Below, piece after piece: positions 25,379 through 38,414 of a DNA stretch of 64,000 nucleotides. The notes under the pieces were generated by a model. That model did not search any database and was not told the origin of the DNA. It saw nothing but the letters and a program-made list of their open reading frames with translations. Position 1 is the stretch's first letter. Each line of letters opens with the position of its first letter. The translations under genes were made by a program, and so were the position numbers. The stretch comes from Knoxdaviesia capensis. Taxonomy: Eukaryota; Ascomycota; Sordariomycetes; Microascales; Gondwanamycetaceae. The stretch spans positions 2,530,144 through 2,594,143 of the forward strand of contig LNGK01000002.1 of NCBI GenBank assembly GCA_001510575.1, written 5' to 3'.

Positions 25379-28300
25379 TCAGCACACCACACCCAAGTGC
25401 AGCCCCTCCAAGTTCCAGTTCATGCCCAGGGTGATCAACTTGCGCTTGATTCCATCCCCCATACGCATGCTCAGACCCTCGTCCAGAGCCATGATGCCGT
25501 AGGCAATCACATCAGATGGTTTCTCCAAGCCGACAGTTGTGCCGTCCCTGCGTGTCAGCACGGGCAGGCTTTCGCCACTGCACAGGAATGACAGCACAAC
25601 CGGGTCTTCGGGGGTGACTTGGTCAATGGCGACAATCTGCGCAGTCCCGGTGGAATTCCGCATCGGCTGGTTAGGTCCCGTGGTGGTGTTCGTAGTGAAT
25701 GTGGCTGGAGTGGTGAGGTCGTCAAGAAGACTGGGGTCCGCTACAGAGGCCTTTCGGCCCAGCACCGGGGACGATGTCTGGGATCCCGTGCCGGACACTG
25801 ACTGTTGGCATTGTTGCTGCTGGGCCGGGGATTGGTGAGTCTGGTGCGACATCTCCGGGCTTGAATGTGCAGAATGGAATCCCGCTTGAGTGTGAGTGTG
25901 GGTCTGGTGGTGGTGATGCTGCTGTTGCTGTTGCTTTTGAAAGTTTGGATCCAGTCGTGCAATGGAATCCACCCACAAGATAAGAGTTGCGCGGTAAATC
26001 GCCGCTGTCCACCAGTTAGGCCGACGGTCGGGGTTCATAGACCGAATCAGCCGAAGAACCTGGCCACAGTGGAACACGGCCTCTTCGCGGTTATAGATGC
26101 ACCGCTTATGACGTAGGGACAGTTCCCAATAAGAACCGTCAAAGCCCTCGCGGCGCGCCAACCGCTCAATCTCTGGGAAGTTGGCCACGGCGTTCAGGCT
26201 GATCAAATGGTAGAGGACCAGGTTTGACCGAGTAGTGTTGCACATCATCCCCACATTGGACGAGCCAAAACCGTTGGAGGAGGTCGAGCTGCAGGATGGT
26301 GATGAAGACCCGGAATGAGCCTTTGAGACAGCCATAGATAGCTCGTACCAGCGCTGCAGAAGAGCCTGAACCTCTTCCAAACGCAGCATGGTGCTTGCTT
26401 TGCTGACCGTAGCTGCTGTCGGCCGGCGTGTAGAGAGCACGTCAGAGAAGCACGACAGAAGCTGGCGGAGATGTGAAAGCATTGACTGCAGGGGGTGCAG
26501 CAACAACCGCAGATGCATCGGCGACAGGGACGGAAGCCGGCGGGAGAGGTTATCATGTAGGAAGTCCTGGAATAAATCGCACAGCGAGGGCGTGACAGTC
26601 GGACCCGTCAGCAGCTGCGGGTTAACGTTTGCCGAGTTTCCATACAGCCCCTGTATGCATGCCTGCCACTGATCCGCGCTGGTTGCAAGCCACAGTACCT
26701 CGGGTGCCGGCAGCGGGCATTGCAGGTCCGTGACCGACAGAATCGGCGCGGTGTCGTGGAAAAGACCCAGCTCCTGGTCGAGCATAACCCAGTTATGCAC
26801 GAGTCGGTTCTCCAGCTCGCGCTTCAGCCACTCACGCCACTGCAACTCAACGCCGGGGCTGGCGCTGACGTTCATAATCAGGCTGGGGCTCGGGCCGGCC
26901 AGGGTGCCGAGAGTGGGGCTATGGGTGGGGCCGATGCCGAGACCCACTCCGGGGCCGCCGGCTGTGCCTCCGGGAGAGACACCGGGGGTGCCGTCGGCGG
27001 TGGTGGTAAAGTGCGGCAGAATCAGCGATGATCGCGGCTCCAGCATGCCCGCGTGCTTTAGCATGGCAAGATACATACCGCGCTGACCCATGGCGATATC
27101 CATCAACCATTTATCCCCACTCCACGCACCAAGGATTGTGAACAGTAGTGCACAGCGCAGGGCAACGGGGTCGGCGGAAAACTCGACGTTCTTCTCAATG
27201 GTGTCAAAGAGTGAGATACGGCAGGTTTCCGTGAGTCCGGCGGCAAGGTAGCGCGCCTCCTGCATGGGAACGGCAGAGGCGCCCTGTGCGATCATGAGCA
27301 GGACGAGGAGTGTTGACGCCTGGTTTGTCTCAAGCATTTCATTGGGGTCAACGCAGCCAGCCACCACAAGCGGGAAGTATGTCGACAGACTGCGCACATA
27401 GCTACGCAGAAAATACTCCAGGATGTTGTTGGGCGGCAGCACCAGGAAGCTGAAGTCGCCGGGGCTGCCATAACCGGCCATCATCGATCCGCCAGCGCTG
27501 CTGGGAACCGACCCAGGCATGCTGACACTACCACCAAGTTTTCCATAGCCCATGCCAGATCCGGCAGCTAGAATTCCGCCGCGGTGGATGTCGAGCGCCT
27601 TGTGCAGAAAGGACTGGGTAATAGCCTGGATCTTGTCCCGGGTGCGCATTGTCAGGGGCACCACCGAGGCAAGGTCTGAGGCATCCCACTCCACACCTTC
27701 CAGGTACTTTTCCAGGGGAATCCAGACGCCATCTTCTTTTGACTTTTGCTCCAGGCACTCCAGGTGAAGAATGGCCGTGCGCGGGCATGACCCCGAGTAT
27801 GTGGGAGGGTTGCATCGGGCCAGCGGCCACGCCGACTCGGCTGCGACAACAACCTCAAACTCGGGGATCATCGAGTCTCCCACAATCGCACTGGTTATGT
27901 ACCGATCGCCCGCAGTGTGTTCGTCACCCATTGTGTGCTCTGGCCTCAAGCGGGTTTCGAATTCTCCGGTTGACAGGATGCTGGTTCCGCGGGTGTGGAT
28001 CGACCCTCCAGACGAGATGGAAGTCATTGGCTCAGATCCAGATGATAAATCGTCCATTTCGTGGAATGCACCCATGGATGTAATATCAGCCCGGCTGAGC
28101 ACCGCCATGGCTTGCTGGCCCCCATACATGTCCATGTCAATAGTATAGTCGGGCCATACTAGCAGATCATGGTAGCTCGTGTCTGGGGAAACCAGGCTCA
28201 CATTTCCCATGTGCATGAAGTCGTCCATTTGTTGGCTGGTGTGTGGCGACGGGAAGTTCTCGGGGCTGTTATGGTGTGAGTGGCAGTGGTGCCCGGGAGG

Positions 28301-29054
28301 AGATGTGGTTCCATGCATAACCGCAACGTCGGGTAATCTGGAGGGGTCCAGGACCGATAATCCAGGAGGGGACCCAATATGGCCAGGGTTAGGACCGATG
28401 TTTCCCGGAGACCCCAGTTGTGGTGAGATGTTCTGGTCAGTATCGGGAAAGGGAATCTGAACCGTCCCCACCGGCGGCATTTGAGACTGGCCAACGAGGG
28501 CTCCATTCATGGCAGCGGCCGCAGCTGCCGCCTGGGCTGCGCGGAGGGCGGCCTTTGACGATCGGCGCGCAAACCGGGCGGCACATGGAAGGTTCTTTTC
28601 GGCACATCGCGAGCACGGGACGCGCTTGTCGCATCCGGTCTTTGCATTGGCGCAGTTCTGGCAGGCAATTGGCGTTCGGCCCGCTACGGTTGGGATGCCT
28701 CCGGGAATCGGCTCAAGTGGGTCTCGGGCTTCATGGTAGGTAGAGTGATGGCGTTGAAGAAGGTCGCTAGAGAAAAGGAGCACAAACCGGTGTTAGTGAG
28801 CGGAACGACAACATACGCGATGCCATCTGTCTCAAAGAGGGAAACAAACCGTCGAGCAAAGGACAGCTGGCAAGCACTGCATCTATGCGGCTTGACATTG
28901 GTATCTGAAGATAGGTAGGTCAGTAAAGTGAACAGTAAATTCGAAGTGTGCATGAGCACTAGCTTTGGAACAAAGACTACTTACGGCTGGGAATATGCCG
29001 CTCAAGGTGCTCTTTTCGCGTGAATGACTTGCCACAATACGCGCAGAAGACCAT
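25379..29054 (-). CDS. CMR1: CMR1/Pig1-type melanin transcription factor
   Basis: A nuclear activator of melanin genes with the rare combination of two C2H2 fingers and a Zn2Cys6 cluster. Exons are 29054-28985, 28904-28850 and 28766-25379, with introns of 80 and 83 nt. The protein is 1170 aa, somewhat longer than CMR1 as I recall it (about 1000). Finger 1 is Cys4, Cys7, His20, His24; its last His is made across intron 1. Finger 2 is Cys32, Cys35, His48, His53, with intron 2 in Arg42. The Zn2Cys6 cluster is Cys77, 80, 87, 93, 96, 103. A fungal-specific transcription-factor domain lies mid-protein. Gln/His-rich segments near the C-terminus look species-variable. The ATG is in a strong CACCATGG context. 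It is the outermost gene of the pigment locus, with 15.8 kb of gene-free DNA upstream. Only the spliced form contains the fingers. Confidence 0.93.
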
Positions 29055-29079
29055 GGTGACTGTCAGAAAGCGATGTGCT

Positions 29080-31650
29080 ATAACAGCTACCCGCAAAGTC
29101 TCGATAGTCAGGAGTGGTGAGTAGAATATAAATGCTTCAAGAAAGGAGACGGATTATTTTAATGCAAATGGAGGGGAATTGTCGTGAAGATAGAAGGCAG
29201 GTTAAGCGTTCCACTGAACAAAACAACAAAAAAAGAAAGGCTCCAGACAGGTTGATCAAGGAGAATCCGAGTGAGCGGGTTCTAAGTTCGAGCCGATTCC
29301 ACCCTTGAGACCAGAAGGGAAGACAAAGGACACGATCAGAAGAAGTGAGATTCGGGATCAAGTCGGCTCGCCAGAAACGACAGCTGATTATGGATAGAGG
29401 TCGAGTGACGATACCAGCAAGAGACTGGCTTCTGGGTCGCGTTGAGTCCGAAGAGGTAGAATCAGGAAAGAGAGACAAAGATGGGAGAAGAAAAGAGGGG
29501 GAGAGACGGGAAGAAGTGAGTGAAAATTAAGGGAAGAATGGGAAGAGAGAAGTATGGAATGCAGCTAGAGGTAAGATCTGAAGATCAGAGGTCGGCAGGA
29601 TAAAACACAACCCGAGAGGAAACGAAACAGAGACGCAGCGGTGAGAACAGGAGAGACAAAAAGTCGAGAGAGAGGAGGGCGGACTAATAAGAGAACGAGA
29701 GCTGGGGTGGGAAAAGGGTATGAGAAAATCAAGATATGCAGTGTTGAACGAATAGGCAGAGCTTGTTGAGGTGAGACCAAAGGTACATGCATGCACCACA
29801 AGGTGGGAGAGAGCTGCAATGTATACCGTATCAGAGAAGAGCGTGGACGGCGAGAGAACGAGTGCGAGAGACAGATAGATACACAAACAGAGGCAAATGG
29901 CGTTTTTATCAACTGCGAGGTTGGCTGCAAGGTGTAAAAGTGGGCGTGTACTTCGTGTACTTTCAAGTGATATGTGTACTCGTATCGCTATATCAAGAGG
30001 CGAAAACCAGAGGTTGGTGGAGGTGAAAGGAGACAGGATCTGCAGGATTACAGACCACAATGGAAAAGAGAAGGTTTGAAGGGGGCAATGGTGAAGAAGA
30101 GATGCCGTTGGATGGGATAGTGTTGGCTGTTGGACAATCCGGGGGAGCATTAAGCCGTACAGGTGAGTGAGTGAGGGAGAAGACTGGAGACCGTAAGAGA
30201 GAGAAACGTATTAAACTGGTGAAGTACTGATAGGAGAGGGCAGGGGATTAACACGCAGGAGGATGGCAGAAGTGAGAAAGAGGTCAAGACAGAAAAGGGA
30301 GAGGTGAGAAGGACTGAGAGACATGCAGGGTGTATGTATATGTATGTGAGCAAGCGAGGCTAGGAGGAGGGTATGAGAGAAAAGAGAGAAACACGACTGG
30401 CGAGGTGAGAAAGGAATACGGGCAAATCTCCATATAAGAGACACAGGAGATAATGAAACACTGCGCCAAAAAGAAGAAAGCTCACATTCAGGGCAAAAAT
30501 GGGGATACACAGGAACAGCGAGAGTGTCCCGCAGGGTATTGGTATATGGTGGACTGGCCAAAGTACCTGGGATGGCACATGTAAGAAATCAAGGTCATCA
30601 GCCGGGAAATCAACGCGGAGGAACACCCGTAGTCCAGGAACGGATGGGTGGTCACGTCAATCGGGGCTTCGGAGCTACTTGAGCGAATAATCGCCCAGCC
30701 GGAGAAGGTCGATGAATGGGGATTTGAGTTTGGCCGGCTGCCAGGTCTATTCTGGGGGCGGTATAACATGTATCAAGTCCCACTATCAGTGAATTTATTA
30801 CCAGTGGTGAGGATTGAGAGGGTGGTCCCAAGAATGGAACAGGAAAAGGGTGAATGGCTCTGAGCAGGAGGAAGGGTGTCCAGAGTATAGAAAGGGAAGC
30901 AGGCGGAGGGCAAGGCACGAGCACAAGTCAAGGGCCGCACCCGGGGCGGGAGAAGAAATCAAATTGCATAGAGTGGGAAAGGCCTTTTTATTTTTATTTT
31001 CTTCCCTTTTCCTCCCGGGATTTCGAGTAGAGTGATAGAGTGGGCTTTGTCGGGAGGGAGATTGCACTTTTATATAGCAGCAGCAGCAGCAGCAGGAGAT
31101 TGAAATGTGGGTGAAGTATATAAGTATGAAGACACTTGAGCTTGTGATAAACGGGCTATCAGAGAGGGAAAGGCGTAGATATAAGACAATGAAACAGGAC
31201 ACATATTTCCTATATCACAGAGAGGCCGGTCTATTGTAAGTGCAGGCGTGTGGAAATATGCTTATATACAAAGAGACAGAGACTATGTCGTTCTCACACA
31301 CCAGACACGAAGTCGCCAACACTCCCTCCCCGATGTTACTCGCGTGGTTTTGATGTGTTTCCCCATAGAAGCAGGAATGACGGTAGACGGCACTCACATT
31401 GCACCCTTATGATACAGGTATAATTATAGATCCATTCCACGCAGCCAGTGATGGAGGGGCGTGTCGAGGCTGTTCACCGCTGCCAGCGCAGCTAGATGAT
31501 ATGTGAGGTCGAGGATGTGTCGTAAAGATATCGCCAGAAGCGGAAGATTATGAGATAGGTGAGCTGAGACCGGGTGACGCAGGAAATATAAAGAGAGAAC
31601 AGATGTTTGTAAATCAAGGAGTGATTATAGGATGTGTGAAAAATAATTTT
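29080..31650 (-). promoter_or_regulatory. Very long pyrimidine-rich leader/promoter of CMR1
   Basis: For about 2.5 kb upstream of the CMR1 start, the transcribed sense is strongly C/T-rich (the + strand shows gagaga, agaagag and ggaga blocks almost throughout). An ATG-started 207-codon frame at 30150-29527 exists in it. It is Ser/Leu/Pro-rich, as any C/T-rich frame would be, so I do not call it a gene. The likely meaning is a long or multi-start 5' leader with upstream frames. The ends are approximate. Confidence 0.45.
31078..31095 (+). repeat. (CAG)6 microsatellite
   Basis: Six perfect CAG units in the non-genic region upstream of CMR1. They are not in a supported reading frame. Confidence 0.9.
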
Positions 31651-32217
31651 TTAAAAAAAATCCCATGAGTAACGAGAGAGTCCAAATCCAGCGAGAACTT
31701 CCCACGAGAAGATACCGAACCGTCAAGGCCAAAAGTCTAACAGGAACAAGAAGGGAGACAATATGCTTGTTCTAAAGGTTGAAAGGGAGTCCAACCTAAG
31801 GCCAAGATGAAGCTAGGATATAAGCCAAGGGAGATTTCGACTCAAGAGGGGCCAGGCATTTATATAAGCCAAAACACCATGCTCCAGAAAGCGGGACAGA
31901 CTCACCTTCTTGTTCTTGCAGTAAGGTTTTTGGTTTTGTTCTATCGAGAATCTAAACTTTCAAGTTCCGCGCAGGAGAACCAGTAAACAATAAACACGGG
32001 AAGAGATCATGGCGTATCGACAGAGAGACACCGGGGGGGCAGAGAATGTTCGAACACGGCCGAGAGCCGCAGTCGGGAACTGGTGAGTGAATGCAGGTAA
32101 AATGCAACCTAAATGGAGGTGCTGAGTAGTAGAGAAACAGTACCATCACCGGCTGCATATTGCATGGACGTGAAATGAAGTCTTGCATGATAATGGTCTT
32201 CCCGCCGGGTCGGGATT

Positions 32218-32233
32218 GTTAGGGCTAGGGTTA
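32218..32233 (+). repeat. Imperfect telomere-like repeat
   Basis: GTTAGGGCTAGGGTTA is two TTAGGG units with one T-to-C change. GGAT (32213-32216) and ATCC (32233-32236) flank it as a short inverted repeat, so the tract would sit in a hairpin loop. Confidence 0.6.
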
Positions 32234-32961
32234 TCCTCGAGCGATCTTCAAAACACATACTACACAATGATCGAGCAGACTGTGCTCATTTGCAAGAGAG
32301 TGATACACAGACGGCACAGCTTCGACTCAGTTTACAATAGTAGCCCTGTCTTAGGCCTCCATTGACGATCCCTTGAGAGTGGTTCACCCCACTAAACACA
32401 TCTCTCTCTCCCTTCAGTGCCCACTCATCTCATATTTCCCGATCACGCTCTTCCTCCGCCTCTTTGCAGTATGCCTTGCGTAGACTTCACGTATTTCTAG
32501 ATCCACGCTTGATTGAGCTCTGTCTCCTCCCCACTATGCCGTATCCAATCTTTCGGCACTACCAGGAGGAACGCTGCGCTGCTGACTCCAGAACAGCCAC
32601 TGCGTGTTCCCCCGAACCGATAAGATATTCTGCACGTACCCTTCCTGGTGCCCGCGATCCTCACCTGTGTGCGACGGTAAAGTCTCAACTGATACGCCGA
32701 GATACGATATCGGTCTACATGTCGGTCATCAGCAAAGAATAGCGTAATCGATGTGTGTCGCCGTTGGAAGGCAACGTGACAGCCAGAGCTCGTCAGAGGG
32801 GTGAGTACAGTAAAGCAGGGGAATACAGCAAGCTATTTTTGGCAGGGCGGTGGTCTGCTCTCCCTATATGTATACAACATTGAATTCGCACATAGAGGCC
32901 GTGATGCGGAAGGGTTACGTCTGGACCCGTTATGCTGACAGGCGCTGGGAGACAGCCTGAA

Positions 32962-32981
32962 CCCCCCCCCCCNCCCCCCCC
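32962..32981 (+). repeat. Poly-C run with one undetermined base
   Basis: About 20 C with a single N at 32973. It is probably a homopolymer the assembler could not resolve, so the true length is uncertain. Confidence 0.9.
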
Positions 32982-33253
32982 GTCCGCGCAAGACAACGAG
33001 CCCTGGATGACGGGCATACATGCAGGGCCGAGTCATTTCCATGCTGTACTCTAAGTCGACCACCCACGCACACACCATAGGGAAGCAGTTGTGATACCTC
33101 GTCTTGGCCGTATTATTCCCCCTTGGCCCATGCTTTTTGCAACCCAAAACATTCCCTACTGACTGACAACACCACCTTTTTTCACTGTCATCGCATATAT
33201 GTACTGTATGTGTATAGTCTCTGCCACAGGTCTAGGTATGAGCCCCAGGGCTA

Positions 33254-33292
33254 TGGTGGTGGTGGTGATGGTGGTGGTGGTGGAGGTGGTGG
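33254..33292 (+). repeat. GGT-rich simple repeat
   Basis: A run of GGT units interrupted by GAT and GGA, in non-genic sequence. On the other strand it reads as ACC repeats. Confidence 0.8.
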
Positions 33293-34094
33293 ATGTATGT
33301 AATGAGTGACCTAGTGAGATACTGGCGCCGGCTTGGGCAAAGATGAAAGAGGCTTGGACTGGACGTGTTTCAGCGGTCCAGACACTGCTTTCTTGCGATT
33401 TGTATGGTGGAATTAACTGAATCACGATTGGCGATCGCCTTGAAGCTTGTCCAGGTCATGCCTGGCCCCCAGCCAAACTTTATAGTGGATATATGGATCA
33501 TTAGGCCGTATATTTCCTGGAGCTTACTGACATGCGCTGTATTCGTTGTATTTTAGAAGTTTCTTTCATATAGCAACAGGAAAACTAAATTCTACCACAT
33601 ATACAGGCTCTAGAGAGAGGATGGGGGCAAGAAATATAGGCCGCTTGCTATTGCTATCCTCGTACACAGTATGCTGAATCTCCGCATGTATCCCGTGTTC
33701 AGCTGGGACGAGGCAGTAAAGCTTTTTACTGGAGTCAAACACCGCACACCAGTTTGCACGAAGCCCCGAATGTATCTCGTCTGGGGCCCAGAGTCATAAA
33801 GGGAGGAAGAACAGGGCCCGCAAAGAGGGAGACACATGTCTTCCCACAAGGGACATCCATGCTCTGGTGGAAATCAAGTGAAAGAGAGAGAAACCGCCGT
33901 CGAGAGGGAGATCAATGGATGGATGTGTCAATGTATGTTGTTGCTCCTCAAGACAAATGCATCGAGAAACTCGTTCAGGCCACACAGATCCTGTGTCCTC
34001 CTCCACAGCACTTATACCGGTTCAGTCAGCTCTTAACAATAAATATATGATCCAAAGAACAAGACGTTGGGGTTCACAGACCCACGCGTGTGCG

Positions 34095-34142
34095 AAAAAA
34101 AAAAACAAAAAAGAAAAAAAGAAAAAAAGAAACAAAAAAAAC
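34095..34142 (+). repeat. A-rich low-complexity tract
   Basis: Runs of six to ten A separated by single G or C. This is low-complexity sequence with no feature assigned. Confidence 0.8.
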
Positions 34143-37100
34143 CACCAACACAGCCCACCCGGGAGATCGAGGTTTGACATCGGGGAAAAACACAAGAAAC
34201 TCCCCCCAAAAACGAGGCTGAAAAACTAAACATTTGAAAGACCAGATGGGTGACGGGCTGTATCACGCTCGGCAGATATCCCAAGCATGTAGAAAACTGG
34301 ACCAAGGCAATAAGAAAAGACAACGACTCTAGCTATTCCGCCGAACGCGGTGCGGCTCGGTTTCTTTTCCTGTAATACCCTGTATGACCCTTCTGAGATA
34401 TATACCTGTGCTGTAAGCTTATCGTGGTGGCCCTTGTGGTCTTCTGTTTTGTTTCCCAGTGTCTTCCGATATACTGCAACTCCACTCTCCGCTGGACACA
34501 CAGGCGCGCCCCGACCCGACCCGGCTGAAACCCAGGCCAGCCAAAACATTACAGAGCACGCACTGCTTCCTGTGAGGTGGTCCTCTCACAGCTTGAAGCT
34601 AGAAACAAACCTAGCTGCGAGTCCACCTGCAGACCTCGACCGAGCATACACACCAGGCCTAGATCGAGGGCCTGTGGCATCTTCATTGAAGCAATTGATT
34701 GGAAATCCATACACTACGTCTTTTCCGTCCGGCAGCCAAACAGGCTCGAGGAAAGAGAGAGTCACCCTCGATGTCCGCTCGCCAGTCTTGTCATTTATTG
34801 CTTCACTATGCCCTCACATGCTTTTGTAAACTGCAGATTATGGTAAGCATCACAGGAGCGCCCTTTTGCGGCCTGTAGAAACAACAAGATTCTGCACGAA
34901 CATTGAAATAAAGTGCTTCGTTTCATGGCTAATATGCTTCCCCCCCAATATTATCCCGTCTGGACCTATATTCGCTTCTGCACGATTCGGTGATGGAGAC
35001 TGCAGCCAAAATATGAACCACAGCGAAAACAAGGGCCAGGCAATCAAAGCTGCACATGAAAGCGCAGCATGTTATGTCGATATGACCTCCTTCCAAACCA
35101 CATCCGTTCTTCATGTTTTCGTGTGGCCTGTCAGCCTGCCCACCTCGCTGGACCAGGGTGAAAATTTCAGAACAAGGCTGGTCGTGAAGGGGGGCGTGTG
35201 GAGAGCTCTCATCAGGGCTCATATACGGACGGGATCATCGGCTGCCCTCACCGTCAGGTCACCGTGCTTCAGGCACAGGCACCACCGGCATGAATCCTAG
35301 GGTGGTAATGCCATTTGACAGTTGCACGGATTTGGAGTTCGTTGGCTTGCCCTTTTCGAGATCACCAGGTGGGTGTGAAATGCCAATCAACGGAAGGCAA
35401 TATACAGTACGTATAGGCTAGGCCAATTGGTTTTTTGACGCTTTATGCCACTGTTCAACAGCTATTCATAGATCCGATCTCAATATTGATGAAGCCAATT
35501 GGTGCTGGATCCGAGCTTAAACCCTAAGTCGACCATCGGCTTGACTTTTGGTTCTCTATCTGGGTCTTTTCACGGCTCTGCCCTTGCACGGTTCTCTTGT
35601 CTTTTCTGTCTGAGTCTTGTCCTCTTGAATTCCCGCTTTTGTCTTATCTGTTTCCTTCAGTAAGCGCTGACAACTTGAGGCAGTTGTGATGTGAAACGCT
35701 GGAAGCTGGTGTGGCAGACCTACGTGTGACTCTCAGAGATCCATGGAGCTGTAAATAGTTGACGACTATTGGCATTAATATGAACAGACTGGGACTGGGG
35801 CTGGGGAAATGGATAGACATAGCCGGGGTACAGGTGCTCGGTTACCCAGTAATCAATATTCCAGAGAAAACGCAGGCTGGTTTGTGTAGGGTGGTTGATT
35901 GGGTCGGGAAGCCCATTTGGAGGACATATATTGGCAGACACATACAGTAGAGTACAGAGGAGATAGATGTATGTCAAGATTCGCGGTAATATGGCGAACG
36001 GAAGTATCTATACGAACAGCATGGTCTATTCTAAGAACAGCACGGCAGAGACAGCCCCGTATAGACCCGAACCCTAATTCCACTTCGATTCTGTTTTGAA
36101 CAACAGATCTCTCCCATGAACGACATAGGATGTAACGAAGTATACTAGCCTAGCATCATTAACACATTACACCCCGTCTTTAATCCCGTATCCAAGCGGG
36201 TGTTACAAACTAGTGTGCAAGAACACCTCGGAGTGCCTGTGATATCCCGTCTGCCATGCAGTTAACCATATGATGAACACATGATGGAAGGGGAACGGAC
36301 GGCAGGATATAGCGAGAAGATACCCACCAGGAAACCAATAACAGCATCATGTTCAAAGTGAAAGAGCGCAAATCAGCCAGTTCCCCAGCGAAGAACGAGC
36401 CAATGTGTTCTTTTGGCTTCTTCTTTTTGGACACAGACCAGACGATAGCTTCGGTATCTCCAGGTTCCACGTGAGACACACGAGAGGGAGACCAGCAAGG
36501 GGGCGAAGAGGGAGAATGGAAACAGAAAAAAGGAACTTGGGAAATCTGAAGACCCGGGCATTCTCTTTTGCTTACCCTCCCATTCCTGTTTCTGGAGGCC
36601 GAGATAGTGATCCTGCAGTCTGTTTTGTCATAGTGTTCCCCATCACCGACGCAAGGGACAGGTTTCCCAACAAGGTGTCTAACCACAACAGGAGAAAAGA
36701 AGAAGAAGAAAATTTTCGTTGAGAGATTATGGAAGAAGAACTTGACCGCTTGTTCTGCCGTTCAACTCGAAGATATACATCTCCGTTACCGTCATCCAAC
36801 GCTTCTCGAAAGAGGCATGTACAGCAGAGAGAGGGGGATCATGAGCGTGTGCCGGTCGCCATTGGCCACTGCCGAGAGGACTCAGATATACAGTGTTGCG
36901 CTGTACCAGAACAGGTGAAGCTTCATGTCGTCCACGAAGCTCTGCCTGTGTCATTCTCTGTGCTTCTCAGCTTCTCAGGCCCACCATGCTGAAGTGGACA
37001 GCTATATTCAGGCCCATACCGCCAAACGCCTCCAACGCCACTGTTGCACACAGCTCTCACGAAGAAACAGCACAGAGCTCCAAGAGTGGATGTTGAGCTG

Positions 37101-37772
37101 TACGTGAAGTCGAGCTAATGCAGGCAGATCCAGAGAACCACATACGGGCAGTATCAAGTTTGCAGACTCCAGACGCATCTAGAGAGAGCGAGAAAACGGC
37201 CGTCCAGAGAAAGGCATGTTTGGCCATGAAACCTCAGGCGGCCTCTCTCTTGGTTCGGCTCACCTCCTCCCACCGCCATCTTCCCAAGTCTCTCCCTTGC
37301 ATCTCGCTCGGAACTTTTCTTTCTCGTGGCCTCATGCCAACGAAGAAGCCGAGTCCCGTGTAGGAAAGGAGGCTGATGTATGATAGTTGCAGGGGACGAT
37401 GAACGAACGAGCGAGACGGGGCAGAACGAGTGCATGGTGGCGTTTCTGGCCAGAGTTGTGAAGGGACAACCTCGCACCAGAACTGTGATGTCCACATGCA
37501 CGAACCTACGCGTGCTCCGACCCCCCTCGCACCCCTCCGATACCTTAATGAGGGGCACTCTGACAGAATTGCCGCAGACTTCTTAGGTGAGCTGCTCCCT
37601 CCGCCAAGTGGACGGACGGAACAGCCCTGTCGGTGATAGTTCAGCCCAAACCCGGCCCCGAGAGCCGGAGGGAACAACACACACCTGCCGAGTCCTTACA
37701 CGGTGACATGATGGATCCATCATCTGGGAGTCCCTGACTTGGTTTAGTGGTATCAGAAACTCGACAAGGGAG

Positions 37773-37798
37773 ACACACACACACACACACACACACAC
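37773..37798 (+). repeat. (AC)13 microsatellite
   Basis: Thirteen perfect AC units in non-genic sequence. Confidence 0.95.
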
Positions 37799-38344
37799 GA
37801 GAAAGAGAAGTGGAGGGGGAAGCTTCCTCGTGTCACTGCTATACAGCCCTCAGCTCTCTCCATGTCTCTATATCTCCCTGCCCCTCCACTCCCAGTCGTG
37901 TTTCCAGTGTCCCTTGACGCAAACTGGCTCGTATCATGGATCCTGCATGGACCTTCCATCTCCACAAACATCTCAATTTGAATCTATTTCCAAGCAAGCA
38001 TGTTCATATATCTCAGATCGTGTTCCCCCGGTCCCTGTCCTCATGTATCATGGGTCAGTAGTCTTTTCTCATTATACTCTTTATTCCATTTTATATTCTC
38101 TCCAGTGATAAGAAAATACACAAAAATAATCATTGTTGTTTCTGTCTGTGTATCAGCCGCATACACGAATCAAGTCCACGGAAATCCAGATATATGCGTG
38201 GCGCCGGTCGTCGGCCAACCACCGGCATTGGTTTTGTTTCGCTCGGTTCTTGACCGCCATTTCGATGCGGGAAGAAGCCCGCGCGAAGCCGAAGCGGAGA
38301 ACCAACGCATCAGTCTTGGTGCCTTTTTCTCTGGTCGGTCCACG

Positions 38345-38414
38345 TTTTTTTTTTTTTTTATCTGGCCGGCCTTCTTGGGCTAATTCCTGGGAAGAACAGT
38401 AAAAAAAAAAAAAA
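38345..38414. repeat. T15 / A14 inverted homopolymers
   Basis: T15 (38345-38359) and A14 (38401-38414) are separated by 41 bases and could pair as a weak A/T stem. No coding or element signal accompanies them. Confidence 0.6.

Noticed and set aside
29527..30150. 207-codon ATG frame upstream of CMR1
   Set aside because: Ser/Leu/Pro-rich composition follows from the C/T-rich strand; no domain. It is kept only as a possible upstream frame.
37739..37756. ttggtttagtggtatcag resembles a tRNA-Gly A box
   Set aside because: No anticodon stem, B box or acceptor pairing follows; the sequence runs into an (AC) repeat. At most a remnant.
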